A stretch of 64,000 bases of DNA from Cycas panzhihuaensis (GCA_023213395.1 CM041465.1:157797741-157861740), one strand, 5' to 3'; counted from the stretch's first letter, positions 20,950-32,027 are shown. A program made the numbers and translations. Notes: generated by a model from the letters alone, not told the origin.

Positions 20950-23130
20950 CATACAAAATATATTCATCTCTGTGATCCCTGATGAGATCCCTCCTCTACT
21001 CCTACCTCTACCCTCTCCCCTTTACCTAAAGTCTGCCCATGTGTAGACTCTCGATGTGGTGGAAGATGATATCCCTGATATACTGCGGTACTTTTTAATA
21101 GGGTAACTCATGCTCCTATCTATACTAGCATCATCTTATGAAGATGTTGTCTTTCATCCTCAGTTGCTTTAAGCTCTAGCTCTTACGCTCTTAGCTCTAC
21201 TTTTGTGTCTATGTACATGTCTCGAGCTCGAAGTGCATGGCTAAAGTGGCCAATACATCATCCTAGTAGGGTATGATCCACTATGTTCCATGCTGGCGCC
21301 TTCTCTAATGTAGTAACATAGGGGAATATAAGCTCTAGCATCCTCCTCACCTCCCCCAGAGTTATGATCTCATCATCTATCCAATGAAAACATATAAGTC
21401 GTAATCAGTCTACTGGAAAGAAAATTGTGATAGAAAAGGAAATATAATTTGATATAAGAGAAAACAATCGACATACTTGATGACTCGCCTCCTCCTACCA
21501 GCTTTACCGCCATCTACTCCTCTACTTGTGGCACTCCCTCTCCTAGTGGCTCGTGAGGAGCCTCCTGGGCAAGCTCTCCTTCTTCTGATCTGCTCCCTTC
21601 CCTGGCCCTCTACTGATCCTAGCTCCATGCTTTGTATGAAGCCTCCTTTACCCCCACTTAATGTTCCACCTACTCTCTTGAGCACCTGTCGACTCCCTCC
21701 TCCTCCTCTGTTGGTCAATGTACCTCCTCTCTCTCCTCGACCTATCTCCCCACCACCTACACCATCTCATCTACCTCTTCCTCCTCCCTCTCTCCCTCTA
21801 CCTCTCCCTTGACTAATAATAAGAGCCTCTCCTACTACTCCCCTCTCTACATCATCCATCTCACCGTCGCTCCATGATGATAATTCTGTATATACATCCT
21901 CTATTAGTTATCTCCTAGTCATCCTATTGAGTAAAGGACTATGTGCACTCCTGGCCATGATTTCTAGCCTATTATGGATCCTAGCTCTCATATGCCACTT
22001 ATTCATCCCCAGATCCATAATAGTCAGCTCTCTTAATGTTCCTCCTAGCCTCATCAAGGGAGCATTGTCATATAGCTAACACATAAAGATAGAGCTATAA
22101 GAAAATCCTCCTCTCCCCAACCTCCTAATCCTCAATAACTAGAGGTACATGCTATCCACTATATACTACTCCTAGTTTATCTCAATCCCCTACTTGCACC
22201 TCCTCACAACTCTTATCCATTGAGATGGAACTCCCATGAATTTTTGAGTTCTAACTATCCTATATATGATAATTAAGGTAATGATCCTTCATACAATAGG
22301 AATATCCCTTGCTACCCATATGGCCTCTACAGGTACATCATGAAGGCCAATCTAATTTGTAAAACCTATCAAGTACTGATTGCATGCCATTTGAGACTTC
22401 TCTTCTATCACTCTGTTGAGTCTCACCCTCTCTCCATGCCAGCTGACGCCTAGAATCCTCCCTACATCTCTTAGAGTGATCTATATTTCTTTGATCACTC
22501 ATACCTTAAATACATTTCATCTTAAAATCTAATAACTGATGAAGTCATGTAATAATTTATGCTGTGTCACTAGATGAGTTGTTCTACTTGCTCGAGAAAT
22601 CCCATAGGCCATCCTACCTCATCCAGCTGGCTAACTAGCTTTGTAATAGCTAGTCCTTCATTCTCTCATGTCTCCATGCTCTCTAGAACCTGTATCACAT
22701 CACAAAGATCATATCAATACTTTATTTTTATATTTTAAAATTTTAATTTTTAAGTTTTTCTTTAATAAAGTTTAAAAGTGTGGCCATATAACCAAAAATG
22801 AGATCTCACAATAAAAATGTGATTTTCTTTTATTGCCTTAAACTATGAAAATGTATTTTTTATTGTGGTATCATATTTTTAATTGGTTTATAGTGTTTTT
22901 AGTATAGTGCCTGCATTTTTCATATTATATCATCATGCTTTTAATTGATAATTTTAGAAAATAAAAAAATATAAATAACAAACTTACCAGATATCTAACT
23001 CCCTCCTCTATACTACTCTCACTGATCTCCTAGTGCTAATCCTCTATCAAAATAGCCTCTAATCACCCCAGAAATGAGAGAAAGAGCTTCTAAGTAACTC
23101 GTTTCTCCATCTCCTTCCCATGAAAATGAA
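20950..23130 (-). pseudogene. Antisense plant-mobile-domain-like gene carried by Tat-B
   Basis: On the minus strand, opposite to Tat-B, a once-coding sequence with introns can be followed. A GTAAGTTT donor at 22987 and an ATACAG acceptor at 22690-22691 bracket a T-rich intron. The next exon reads ITKLVSQLDEVGWPMGFLEQ, then ITLRDVGRILGVSWHGERVR (about 22400-22490), which resembles the 'ITLxDVxxLLGLPxxGxxV' core of plant mobile (aminotransferase-like) domains of MAIN/MAIL and mutator-associated proteins. It continues through VPVEAIWVARDIPIV, LRELTIMDLGMNKWHMRARI and a basic Arg/Gly-rich C-terminus (21480-21800). A second possible intron (GTATGT...TTTCCAG) spans 21413-21476. Stops and frameshifts make it a pseudogene. 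The domain name rests on pattern memory. Confidence 0.5.
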
Positions 23131-23436
23131 ACCTCATTTTTGTATTTTTTCTTAATAAAGAAGAGAGGTTTTTCTCTCTTTCTTGAGACAAACTATTTTC
23201 TTTCATCCATTAAGTCTATCAAAGTGAATGATACCCCTTTCTAACTACCATCGTTAGACAAAATCACTTTGAGATAGTAAAATTATTCATCTTTTGTCTA
23301 TTAGACTCAACTATTTAATTTGATGCTTTTACTTTCATGGAGCTTTTTGGAGACCTGATTTATTGCTTTGTATTTGTTCTTCCTTCATATAGATCTTTAT
23401 ATTGGTCTCCAAGATGCTTGGAGTTCCTTCTACCTG

Positions 23437-23605
23437 TTAATGAGCTTAAACTATGATTGGAAACCCTCTAAAAGACGAATTTTGATGAGGTTAAACTATG
23501 ATAATCAACCACTGGAAGTTTTTATCTCATTAATGAGTCTAAACTATGATAGATTACTACAAAAATTCACATGTTAATGAGCCTAAAACTATGATAGTTT
23601 ATCTT
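23437..23605. repeat. Minisatellite 1 in Tat-B 3' region: about 46 bp x 4
   Basis: Four copies begin at about 23437, 23482, 23530 and 23574 with the core TTAATGAGYYTAAACTATGA. Spacings are 45, 48 and 44 bases. The copies diverge outside the core. Confidence 0.85.
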
Positions 23606-23734
23606 TCTGCTATGGCAAAAGGACTTCCCTTTGATACATGGTTAAAGAGAGATAATCTATGACCAGTTGTATATTGAAGTCCCATCCAATGTATGGGCAT
23701 TTGGCATTTGAGTCCCATTCAGTTTGTGGGTATT

Positions 23735-24000
23735 CAACAGTGATCTTTTGGTTAGCAAGTGTGAACCCAATCCTTTGAGGTGAATGATTTAGTAATACTC
23801 TTTGGTTAGGGAAAACCTAGTCCTTTTAGGTAAGATGTTAGAAGACATTATTTTGGTGATAGATACCCAGTCCTTTTGGATAAGTTGCTAAGCAATGCTC
23901 CTTTGGTAGCAAGTACCTAGTCCTTTTGGGTAGGAGATTTAGATACTATCTTTTTGGCAGTAAAAACCTAGTCCTTTTAGGCAAGTTTTAAGTGAGATTC
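23735..24000. repeat. Minisatellite 2 in Tat-B 3' region: about 50 bp x 5
   Basis: The core ACCYAGTCCTTTTGGGTAAG recurs with its AGTCC at about 23819, 23869, 23919 and 23970, plus a weaker first copy (CAATCCTTTGAGG) at about 23768. Spacings are 50-51 bases. Between cores the units share 'CTYTTTGGTAG.AA'. Confidence 0.88.
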
Positions 24001-24178
24001 CTTTAATTCATTATCATAGAAAACTTGTTTCAATTTAAATCTTAGGCCTTTTGTAAGTTAGTAATTCATCACTCACATACTTCATCCAAATTTTGTTGAC
24101 TTTCAATGGAAAATCTTTTACCTTTACATTATCACCTTTCACCATCCTACTTTCTTTTTGAAGTACGAGCTTCAGGTG

Positions 24179-24190
24179 CTAAGGGGGTCA
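24179..24190 (+). promoter_or_regulatory. Tat-B polypurine tract
   Basis: CTAAGGGGGTCA lies immediately upstream of the 3' LTR start TGTTTTACT at 24192, the position required for plus-strand priming. Confidence 0.65.
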
Positions 24191-24191
24191 A

Positions 24192-26515
24192 TGTTTTACT
24201 AAAACTTGGCCCTCCCCTTGACCTTTATGACTTTTGTTAGATCTCTTGTATTCTTGCCATGTGAAGATGTTTAATTGATTTTTTTTTTCTTGTATTAAGC
24301 CATGTTTTGATGAAATATTATATTAATTCATTAATGATGCATGATGAATGGTGATAGATGTATATTTATGCTATCACTTACCGATGACTGATACCTATGG
24401 CACTATTTTTTTTTTTACGATTATTTTAATCCATTCTCTCTTTTAAAACCTCTTTTTTCTTTTCATATTTTTATCCTTTCATCTTGATTTCACCCTTATT
24501 TTATTATTTTTTATCAATTTTTAGGCTTGTATTTATTATGTCCATCATGCTTTGGGTCTTCTGCCTCATTAATAAAGTCATTTATGCTTAAATTTATGAT
24601 TAAAATTTTAATTTTTGACTTTTAATAAGTCAGGTTTTACCTACTAACTTGTCACATTTTTTGTGCTATTAAAAACGCGACCGATCGCATTTTTAGTGTA
24701 AAGTCATATTTTTGGCTTATCAAAAATGTGATCAGTCTCATTTTTTACTATTGTTCATGTAAAACTCAACCAGCGTACTAGATTTTTGCATGCCGCCACC
24801 TAGATTTAATGTAAAATTATCTCTTTTGTGCCTAGGTCAAACCCTAATAGTGTTGTTGTCTATTATTCAAATTTACAGAGTCAAGAGATCAATATTTAGT
24901 GACTTCTTTAAGATTTTTTGAAGATTTTTGCTACTGTAACTTAGAAAACTACTTTTTGTGATGTTAATGGATGAAATCAAAAAGAGATTTTGATGTTTTG
25001 GGTTGCTGTTTCATTGATGTTTGAATTTTGATAGTTTGTTCTTCAAGTTTTATGATTTTTCCCAAGATTTTTAGCCTTAAAACTCCTTGTTCTTGGTAAG
25101 ATCTTTCCTACTCAAAATTCTTATAATTTTACTACTTATTAGAGGTTATTTTTGCTTAGAATTTGCTCTTCCTTTCTGCTAATATTTGTGGTGATCTTGT
25201 ACTTACTTTTTACTTGGAAATTTGGTTGAAAGGTTAGCCCTTTATGGGGTAAAAAGAAGATAAACTAGTGTGAAGTATGGTCATCTCTTCACTATCTAAA
25301 TAGCTAATTCCTCTCATTCTTTTATAGCAGTCTAAATTCCAAGTGGTTTATTGTCCTTTTTGTCTTGTTTGTCACTGAATTTTAGCCTATGGTGCTTGTT
25401 CTTCTTCTTCATTTATCAGTTTTAAAAGAAGAGTTTAGGGAAATTTGATCAAATGAGAGAAAAAGAGCTATTTTGAGGCAAGAATTTATCAAGTAGGAAA
25501 GAAGTCTTGGTCTTAATTCTTATATGGTTTCACTCTTTGGTTTATTCTCTTTCTCTACAAAGAAAAATCTGAACTAGTGAATGATATATGTATGATTTTT
25601 TAGATCATTAGAAGTTCAAAGATCCCTTTGGAGCCCATTATACTCCAATTGTGATAGAATCTCTTGATGTCTTGGCTTGATAATTGTATAAGAATTGTGA
25701 TTTGAATATAATTGGTTGCATGCACTATTGATGGTCTAAAAAATTATTTACAATAGTAGTAGAAAGTCTTTAAAATTTCTCTTCTTATTGTAGAATTATT
25801 GTTCAAAGGAAAAGGTAGCATGCATTTGAGATAAAAGGCTTCTTATTAACATTACATGTTATTGAAACTTTTGGCAATTTTACATATATAGTTGCATGTT
25901 GTGTTGCATGTTATGCTAGTGCTTTTCTTTCCTTAATAAAGTGTATGTTACATCTAAAAGAAATAGTCTCATACTCATTTTAATGTAGTTCATCTTTTAA
26001 ATAACAAAAAAAAAAAAGAAAAAATATTAAATGCATAGCTAGCTTTCTTTGTTTATTTATTGGAATGAAGGTAGAATAGGTTTTATAGTTTCATTGATTG
26101 CCTTTAAATTTTTTATTTCATCTTAAAATAAAATAAAATAAAACAAAACCTTTATCATCGCCTACTTCTTTCCCCTCGTTCAAATAGAACTCTAAAGGTT
26201 GAAAGAATCGAAGGAAATGAGTCCCTAGGAAGGACACGAGAGATATTGTCAGAGTAGCTCCAAACATAGAACTCTTTTAGTTGGTTGTGTAGGCTAGTAG
26301 ATTCAATCACCCCCACATATCCTAGCCTTTTATTGTCTCATTCATTCATATCTTTGTTAGACAACACAATCAGGTGGAGACTCCTTCTTAGGACTTGGAT
26401 AAAGGTGGTCACTTAGGTCCTCTTAGATTTCGTATTTCCTAGTCTAGATTTGAAACAAAAGAATATATTTCATTGACTGAGAGATATCTAGTTTAGATCC
26501 ACCCAAGACATACCA
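24192..26515 (+). repeat. Tat-B 3' LTR
   Basis: It starts TGTTTTACTAAAAC and ends GACATACCA, and is colinear with 8570-10922. The flanking ATTTG at 26516 pairs with ATTTA before the 5' LTR. Confidence 0.9.
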
Positions 26516-26830
26516 ATTTGATTCAATGTATTTGAACTAGTAGCCTAATTAATCATGCCTACCTCATTCATCTTATAATCCTCAAGTTCTTTGTCACTAT
26601 TATGGCAGACCTAGATACATAACATCAAGCTGCAGGAAAAAGAGAGCTAACATTTAGTAGTAATAATTTCAAAACCACCCTGTAATGCAGGGTAATTAGA
26701 CTCATGGACATGGAAACTATGAGGGACCTTAAAGATAGAATCAACCAAATTACTAGGGACTGAGGGGAAAAAACCAAAATACTCCTCAGAGAAATCAATA
26801 GAACAGAAATCGTAACTAGAGACAAGGAGG
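26516..26830 (+). pseudogene. Copia-1 gag continuation with degenerate zinc knuckle, then unassigned bases
   Basis: Directly after the Tat-B 3' LTR the gag frame resumes. At about 26590-26632 it reads CHYYGRPRYITSSC, which fits a CX2CX4HX4C knuckle with the second Cys as Tyr and the His as Tyr. These are single-transition changes (TGC/TGT to TAC/TAT, CAT to TAT). The bases 26657-26825 do not continue the copia protein in any frame I could follow and may be a small insertion. Confidence 0.65.
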
Positions 26831-27116
26831 CCACATGGTTGATTCTCAAAATCTCTTTTTTGCTGCTTTGTTATCACATCATTCTAATATCTCTTAGTTG
26901 ATCAATTCAAGTGCTTCTCAACATATGACATGTTTAAAAGATTTTCTAAGTGATTTAAGACTGGTCAAGGATCAATCTGTCACCTTTGGAGATGATGGCA
27001 CTTTAGATGTTACTAAGATTTACAACACTCCCATTTTATTAAAGAATTTCAATACACCTCATCATCTTAATATTGTGTTCTATTTACTTGGCATGACATG
27101 TAACTTGCTTTAAGTT
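26830..27116 (+). pseudogene. Copia-1 aspartic protease
   Basis: The frame reads NLFFAALLSHHSNIS, a stop, then LINSSASQHMTCLKDFLSDL. This corresponds to the copia protease motif W-[IL]-D-S-G-A-[ST]-x-H-M-T with W as a stop, D as N and G as S. It continues through VTFGDDGTLDVTKI and LNIVFYLLGMTCNLL. The catalytic Asp is lost, so the enzyme is inactive. Confidence 0.82.
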
Positions 27117-27359
27117 AGCCAGATAAATAAATAAAATTTGATGTTTTGTTCAACCATCTTGGAAAATACCTTATTACTAATATGAATGGCAACTTAATTG
27201 CCTAAAGATACAAAGATTGGGGACTTTACAAACTTGATGCAGTGACTAGACCATTGATCCACACACCTAAAGTCAATTCTTATAGTAATACAACTTTAAC
27301 TCCTGATCCTTCTGCTTTGGCATCAAATTTAGATGATCAATTTACTTCTCAGACATATC

Positions 27360-27870
27360 TTTCTTTAAAGATTCTAAAAGATCAGTTATGGCATTAATGC
27401 CTATGTCACTTAAATATGGCTAGCCTTCATTTGCTTTATAAATTGAATATGGTGCATGGTATACCAAACATCAAGGAGACTAAATGATTTTGTGTGGCAT
27501 ATCAATATCTTGGTTTTCAGAAGAGAACCAAGATCTTGATATTAATCAAATATCATTATTTGATGATCGATCAGATAAAACACCTATTGTGCCTCCTGCT
27601 CTATAAAATGTACCTCTAGTACATATGCCTCTAGTATCTGCATTTATTCCTGGTTCTACATTTACTCCACCTACCTCTACTTCCACATCTTTTCCCATTA
27701 GTCCTTCAAAGGATATGTAAGATGAGGCTACTTTAAAACAATTACCTAAATGGTATATACAGATGATCTCTTTTACTCCACTACCACAACAAGCAAAGAG
27801 ATAATCAAAATATAGGTCATCCACTAACTTTACCTTAAATGAAGAAGTATTATCAACTCTTTAATCCTGT
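27360..27870 (+). pseudogene. Copia-1 pre-integrase remnant, integrase core deleted
   Basis: Near 27385-27480 the frame gives LWH, a stop, CLCHLNMASLHLLYKLNMV and HGIPNIKE, the conserved zinc-binding GAG-pre-integrase region (H-x4-HxN and so on). The DDE core that should follow is absent. The sequence passes directly to the Pro/Ser/Thr-rich linker that precedes copia RT (27640-27720). Confidence 0.7.
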
Positions 27871-28228
27871 ACTTTTGAGGAAGCTACTGTAGATCCAAAA
27901 TGGCAAGCAACAATGACTAATGAAATAAATTCAGTCTTATATAATGATACTTGGGAGGTTGTTTAACTGCTTGAAGGGAAGAAACCAATTGATTATTAAT
28001 ATATTTTCAAAACAAAGTTTCATGCAAATGGATATATTTTGTGACATAAAGCCCATTGGGTTATTAGAGGTTTCAAACAAACTAAAGGAATTCACTACAA
28101 TGACACATTTGTACCAATTGCCAACATGACCATTGTTAGGCTTATTCTAGAACTTGTAGCTTAATGTAAATGGCCTTTATACCAAATGGATGTAACAAGC
28201 GCCTTCTTAAATAGTGACTTATAGGAGG

Positions 28229-28268
<40 letters not shown>

Positions 28269-28900
28269 ACCTCTCTACTTTGTGGTTCATAGAAAAGAAC
28301 ACATAGTTTACAAATTTAAAAAGGAGTTGTATGGCCTTAAATAATCACTACACACTTGGTATGTAAGAATTGATGATTATTTCTAGAAGCATGGACTTAT
28401 CTACTCATTGTTAACTTCAAATATGTATATCAAAATCCATAATGGATTGATCACTCTAATCATACTCTATGTTGATGATTTGTTGATAACTAATAATGAC
28501 ATAGAGTGGATTTCATATCTCCAAGGAGAATTAAAGAGTAACTTTTAGATGATTGATCTTGGGTTGCTCTATTATTTTCTTGACATGGAAGTCTGGAAGG
28601 AGCTAGGACATATTTTGCTTTCATAATCAAAATACATAAATAAAACTCTTCAAAAACATAGGATGGATGAATGTAAACCATCGCCAACTCTTATGGAGAC
28701 AAGTCTGAAATTGGATATTGATGAGTGTGGAAAACCTATGGATCTAACATTGTATAGATAGCTTGAGGGGAAACCCATTTACCTCACGCATGCTCATCCA
28801 AACATTGCTTATGTTATTAGGATCTGTTCTAGGTTTATGACACAACCTAAAGTCTGACATTAGAAAGCAACAATAAGAATTCTAAAATATCTTTAGGGTA
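27870..28900 (+). pseudogene. Copia-1 reverse transcriptase
   Basis: Conserved blocks appear in one main frame: FEEATVDPKWQATMTNEINS (27875-27935), WEVV, VIRGFKQTKGIHYNDTFVPI, YQMDVTSAFLNSDL, then an (AT)18 microsatellite where EEIYMYQPP-like residues are expected, KELYGLK, the intact active-site box YVDDLLIT (28465-28490), and the downstream LTHAHPNIAYVI region. Stops are scattered, again mostly where Gln, Arg or Trp is expected. The catalytic Asp pair survives, but the ORF is broken. Confidence 0.9.
28231..28266. repeat. (AT)18 microsatellite inside Copia-1 RT codons
   Basis: Thirty-six bases of perfect AT dinucleotide sit in frame between the LNSDL and QPLYFVVH codons, encoding alternating Ile-Tyr. 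Copia RTs normally have a short EEIYMxQP stretch there. The repeat lengthens it by a multiple of three, so the frame continues. Confidence 0.95.
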
Positions 28901-29415
28901 CTTTTTAGTTTGGACTTGATTATTGTCATGTGGAGAATCCTTTGTTGATAGGTTACATAAATGCGAATTGGACTAGATGTAAAGATAGTCATAGATCAAC
29001 TTTAGGTTACTATTTTAACATGGGTTCATCTTCAGTTTCATGGTCCTTTAAAAGGCAGCCTAATGTCATACTTTCTTCAACCTTCATTGTTAATGTTACT
29101 ACTGAGTTTATCTAGCTTAGGAGGATTCTTAAAGAGCTTGGACTTAGTCAAACACAAGCTACATCTTTGTTTTATGATAATCAAAGTGTTCTAAAATTAA
29201 CCAAGAATTTTATGTTTCATGCTAAAATAAAACACATTGAAGTTCACTATCACTTCATCGGGGAACATATACAAGATGGTGAGATTGATTTGATCTACAA
29301 GCGTACTAAAGAACAAATTGCATATATCTTTACAAAATCACTCTCTCGTAATAAATTTAAAAGGTTTCAACTTAACCTTGGTGTTAGAATTAATGAAATC
29401 ATCATTAAGGAAGGG
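28900..29415 (+). pseudogene. Copia-1 RNase H
   Basis: The blocks GYINANWTRCKDSHRSTLGY, ILKELGL, LFYDNQSVLKLTKNFMFHAK, KHIEVHYHFIGEHIQDGEI and IAYIFTKSLSRNKFKRF are the diagnostic copia RNase H stretches in order. DNQS carries a catalytic Asp. The frame ends at 29415 just before an AAGGAAGGG purine tract, a plausible polypurine tract. Confidence 0.9.
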
Positions 29416-30147
29416 TGACAGAAGAATTAATGTTTATTTCATTAATTCATTGAACTTTATACCATTAATGTTAATGATGTATATATTTATATATTTATTT
29501 AATATCTAGAGGAGAACCTCTAGCCACACTTTGGTATAATGATCCAAAGGAAGGGGGACCCCCAGAGTCTAGGTTTTCATATTGCCTTTATACTGGCCAT
29601 ACTTGGAGTTCATACTGCCATCATGTAGTTGGTGCATACTCAACAAACTTTGGTCAAACTACTTTCTTTACAGTAGCGGACATTGGTCAGACTACTTCCC
29701 TGTGAAGTGACTTGCACTCGTGGGTTTTAAACCTAGGTATCTCTTTAGTAATTCCCACATCTTACCAATCCATCCAACCCTATAAGGCTTAATAGATATA
29801 TTTTTTATAAGGGCTTTATTATGTGTAAATAGGTTAAGTCATAACTTATGTTGTGAACCTAGTAGTGTGGGGTATTGTTTTATCTTTATATAAAGGTCTC
29901 ATAAATTATTATAATAATGCAAGGTATATTTGACACCTTTGCATGACTTTTTGATTCACATTCCTATATTTTGTAACTGCCTCCATTTTGTCTTATGTAC
30001 GAGGCATTCTTCATATTATATTGCATTATAATTTTTCATTAATGATGAATTGAATACATACACTTTGATTTGGAGCATTCAAGATTAATTCTTATATTTA
30101 TACGTTAATGTTTATCTTTATTTTATTTTTCAGTTGAATGAATGTTA
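29416..30147 (+). repeat. Copia-1 3' non-coding tail, probably LTR
   Basis: It follows a purine tract (29408-29416) and begins TGACAGAAGAATTAATG. It has no ORF and has AT-rich promoter- and polyadenylation-like composition typical of an LTR. I could not find a second copy to confirm it. Copia-2 is inserted at 30143-30147, and the sequence after 35483 may continue it. Confidence 0.45.
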
Positions 30148-30370
30148 TGTAAAGATTCAAAATAATGGAGGAGATCTTTCACTCTCACTCTTTTGTCTTT
30201 ATTCATTGAAACTTTATCTATATATATAGTTATGAAGAAGGTACTAATGGCAACTGCTCAATAGGATGATGTCACTTGTCACTTTGAGAGAGAAAGAGGG
30301 AGAGATATAAGACCCTTATAAAATATTTTAATCATGTACTATAGCCCTAGATAAAATATTACCTTTTACA
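30148..30370 (-). repeat. Copia-2 3' LTR
   Basis: In plus orientation it reads TGTAAAGATTC ... CCTTTTACA, with TG/CA ends. It is colinear without gaps with 35256-35478. Confidence 0.95.
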
Positions 30371-30382
30371 CCCCCTCTTAAT
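30371..30382 (-). promoter_or_regulatory. Copia-2 polypurine tract
   Basis: The minus strand reads TAAGAGGGGG directly upstream of the 3' LTR. Confidence 0.8.
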
Positions 30383-30389
30383 ATTTTAT

Positions 30390-30900
30390 CTATCTTAATA
30401 CCAATAGATTTCTAAAGACAATGAATTTTTCCCTACCAAGAGATTTGGTAAGAACATCAGCAGTTTGATTTCCTGAAGTGCAATGTTGAAGCTTGATTTC
30501 TCTGTTATGTACTTTTTCTCTAATGAAATGGTGATGTACCTCTATGTACTTTATTCTAGCATGCAGTACTACATTTTTTGTCATTTTTATTGTACTTTGA
30601 TTATCACAGAATATTCGAGTGGGTATTGTTTTCTCTTCTTCTAAATCCTTTAGGAGTTATCTGATCCATACTCCTTCGCATGCTACATTAATTATTGACT
30701 TGTATTCTGCTTCTATTAAAGATAATGCAATAGTGTATTACTTTTTACTGCTCTAAGAAATCAATGATTTTCCCAAGAAGAAATAATATCCTAATGTTGA
30801 TTTTCTATCTATTTTATCTCCAACCTAGTCAAAGTCGCAGAAGTCGGTCAACTATATATTATTTTCCTTATCATATCTTAAACCAAGATTCATGGTTCCT
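30390..30900 (-). pseudogene. Copia-2 RNase H
   Basis: The 30390-30584 block reads LHARIKYIEVHHHFIREKVH and TADVLTKSLGREKFI, the conserved C-terminal copia RNase H. Upstream, near 30750-30850, is DRKSTLGYYFFLGK (the 'KSTSGY' block). A frame change lies between them. Confidence 0.85.
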
Positions 30901-30908
30901 TTTAGATA

Positions 30909-32010
30909 TCATAAAATTCTCTTTACAACATTCCAATGAGGAATTTTGGGACTCTTCATGAATCTGTAGATTACACCAACAACATATGAAATGTCAGGGC
31001 ATGTGGTTATGAGATAAATTAGGCTTCCAACCAATTGTCTATACAGTGTTGCATCAACAAGATGTGCTTCTTGTTCTGCATTCAACACTAACCTGGTTTC
31101 CATTAATGTGCTGATACTATTACAGTTTTCTATTTTAAACTTACTTAGCAAGTTTTTTACATATCTGGTCTGTGAAAGAGTAGTAAAATGATCTTTCTGT
31201 TCTATTTCTATTATAAGGTAATAATGCAGCATTCCCAAATCTGTCATTTTGAAGACTTTTTCAAACTTATTTTTAATGAATGTTATTGAATTTTTATCAT
31301 CTCCAGTAATCAACATGTCATCTATATATACCACTATGATAGAGGTCAAACCTTGATTGTATTTTACATAGAGACTATAATTTGATTCACATCAATGGAA
31401 GCCATTTTGAGTTAGATATGAGTCCAATTTAGCGTACCAAGCTCTTAATGCTTGCTTGAGTCCATACAGTGTCTTTCTTAATTTACAGACCATATTTTCA
31501 TGATATGATTTTATGCATCCTTCTGGTTGATACATGTACACTTCTTCTTGCAGATCTCCATTTAAGAATGCACTTTTAACATCCATTTGATAAATCTTCT
31601 AAACTTTTTGGGCAACAAGAGCAATTACCGTTCTTACTGTATTTAACTTGGCTACTGGTGAGAATGTTTCTTCATAGTTGATTCCAGTTGTTTGGGTGTA
31701 GCCTTTTGCTACCAATCTTGCCTTGTATTTCTCAACTTCTCCATTTGGTTTTTCCTTTATTTTGTATACCCATTTACAATTTACAATAGGTTTATCTTTA
31801 AGGGATGAGACCAGATCCCATGTTTTATTTCTATATATGGCTTCAATCTCTATGTCCACTGCTGCTTTCCAATCTTGAGAGCTGCTTGCTTCTTCATAAG
31901 AACTTGGTTCAATGGAGCAAATTAAGGCTTGTGGTTTTTGAGATCTGGTTTGATGTTAAAACATTTTCCCTTTTGTTTCCTCAAGTATCTTTAGATACCA
32001 TTTTGGTACT
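30909..32010 (-). pseudogene. Copia-2 reverse transcriptase
   Basis: Blocks in a single frame with a few stops: MDIEIEAIYRNKTWDLV, NCKWVYKIKEKPNGEVEKYK, TGINYEETFSPVAKLNTVR, then (after TAG for an expected residue, probably Trp) IYQMDVKSAFLNGDLQEEVY, KLRKTLYGLKQALRAWYAKL, a stop, and IIVVYIDDMLITG with both catalytic Asp present. It ends with LYRQLVGSLIYLITTCPDIS. Apart from the stops the RT could be read through, which marks it as the youngest coding relic here. Confidence 0.93.
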
Positions 32011-32027
32011 CTTTTTAAGGAATATTC

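Larger units (their letters stand above)
8570..26515 (+). mobile_element. Tat-B: complete-ended Ty3/gypsy Tat/Ogre-like element carrying extra genes
   Basis: Bounded by LTRs at 8570-10922 and 24192-26515, with flanks ATTTA (8565-8569) and ATTTG (26516-26520), a 5-bp duplication with one transition. The element is about 17.9 kb, or about 14.6 kb without the LINE at 15601-18946. Internal order is a tRNA-Arg-like primer site, gag, protease, a short RT-leader remnant, [LINE], archaeal-type RNase H, an antisense mobile-domain-like gene, two minisatellites and a polypurine tract. The RT core, gypsy RNase H and integrase are absent, so the copy is non-autonomous as well as decayed. Confidence 0.88.
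7880..30147 (+). mobile_element. Copia-1: Ty1/copia pseudo-element, split by Tat-B
   Basis: Pieces in order are gag 7880-8569, [Tat-B 8570-26515], nucleocapsid knuckle and protease 26516-27116, pre-integrase 27360-27530, a missing integrase core, RT 27870-28900, RNase H 28900-29415, and a 3' non-coding tail to 30147. Joining across Tat-B with one copy of its 5-bp duplication keeps the gag frame open: HQF before and DSM after, then a zinc-knuckle-like block. Both halves therefore come from one element. The tail is where Copia-2 landed. Neither LTR boundary could be fixed. Confidence 0.78.

Noticed and set aside
26625-26877. Two overlapping minus-strand ORFs of about 75 codons
   Set aside because: They lie inside the plus-strand Copia-1 gag-protease gap and have no recognisable motif.
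27546-27824. 92-codon minus-strand ORF
   Set aside because: Antisense to the Pro/Ser/Thr-rich Copia-1 linker before RT.
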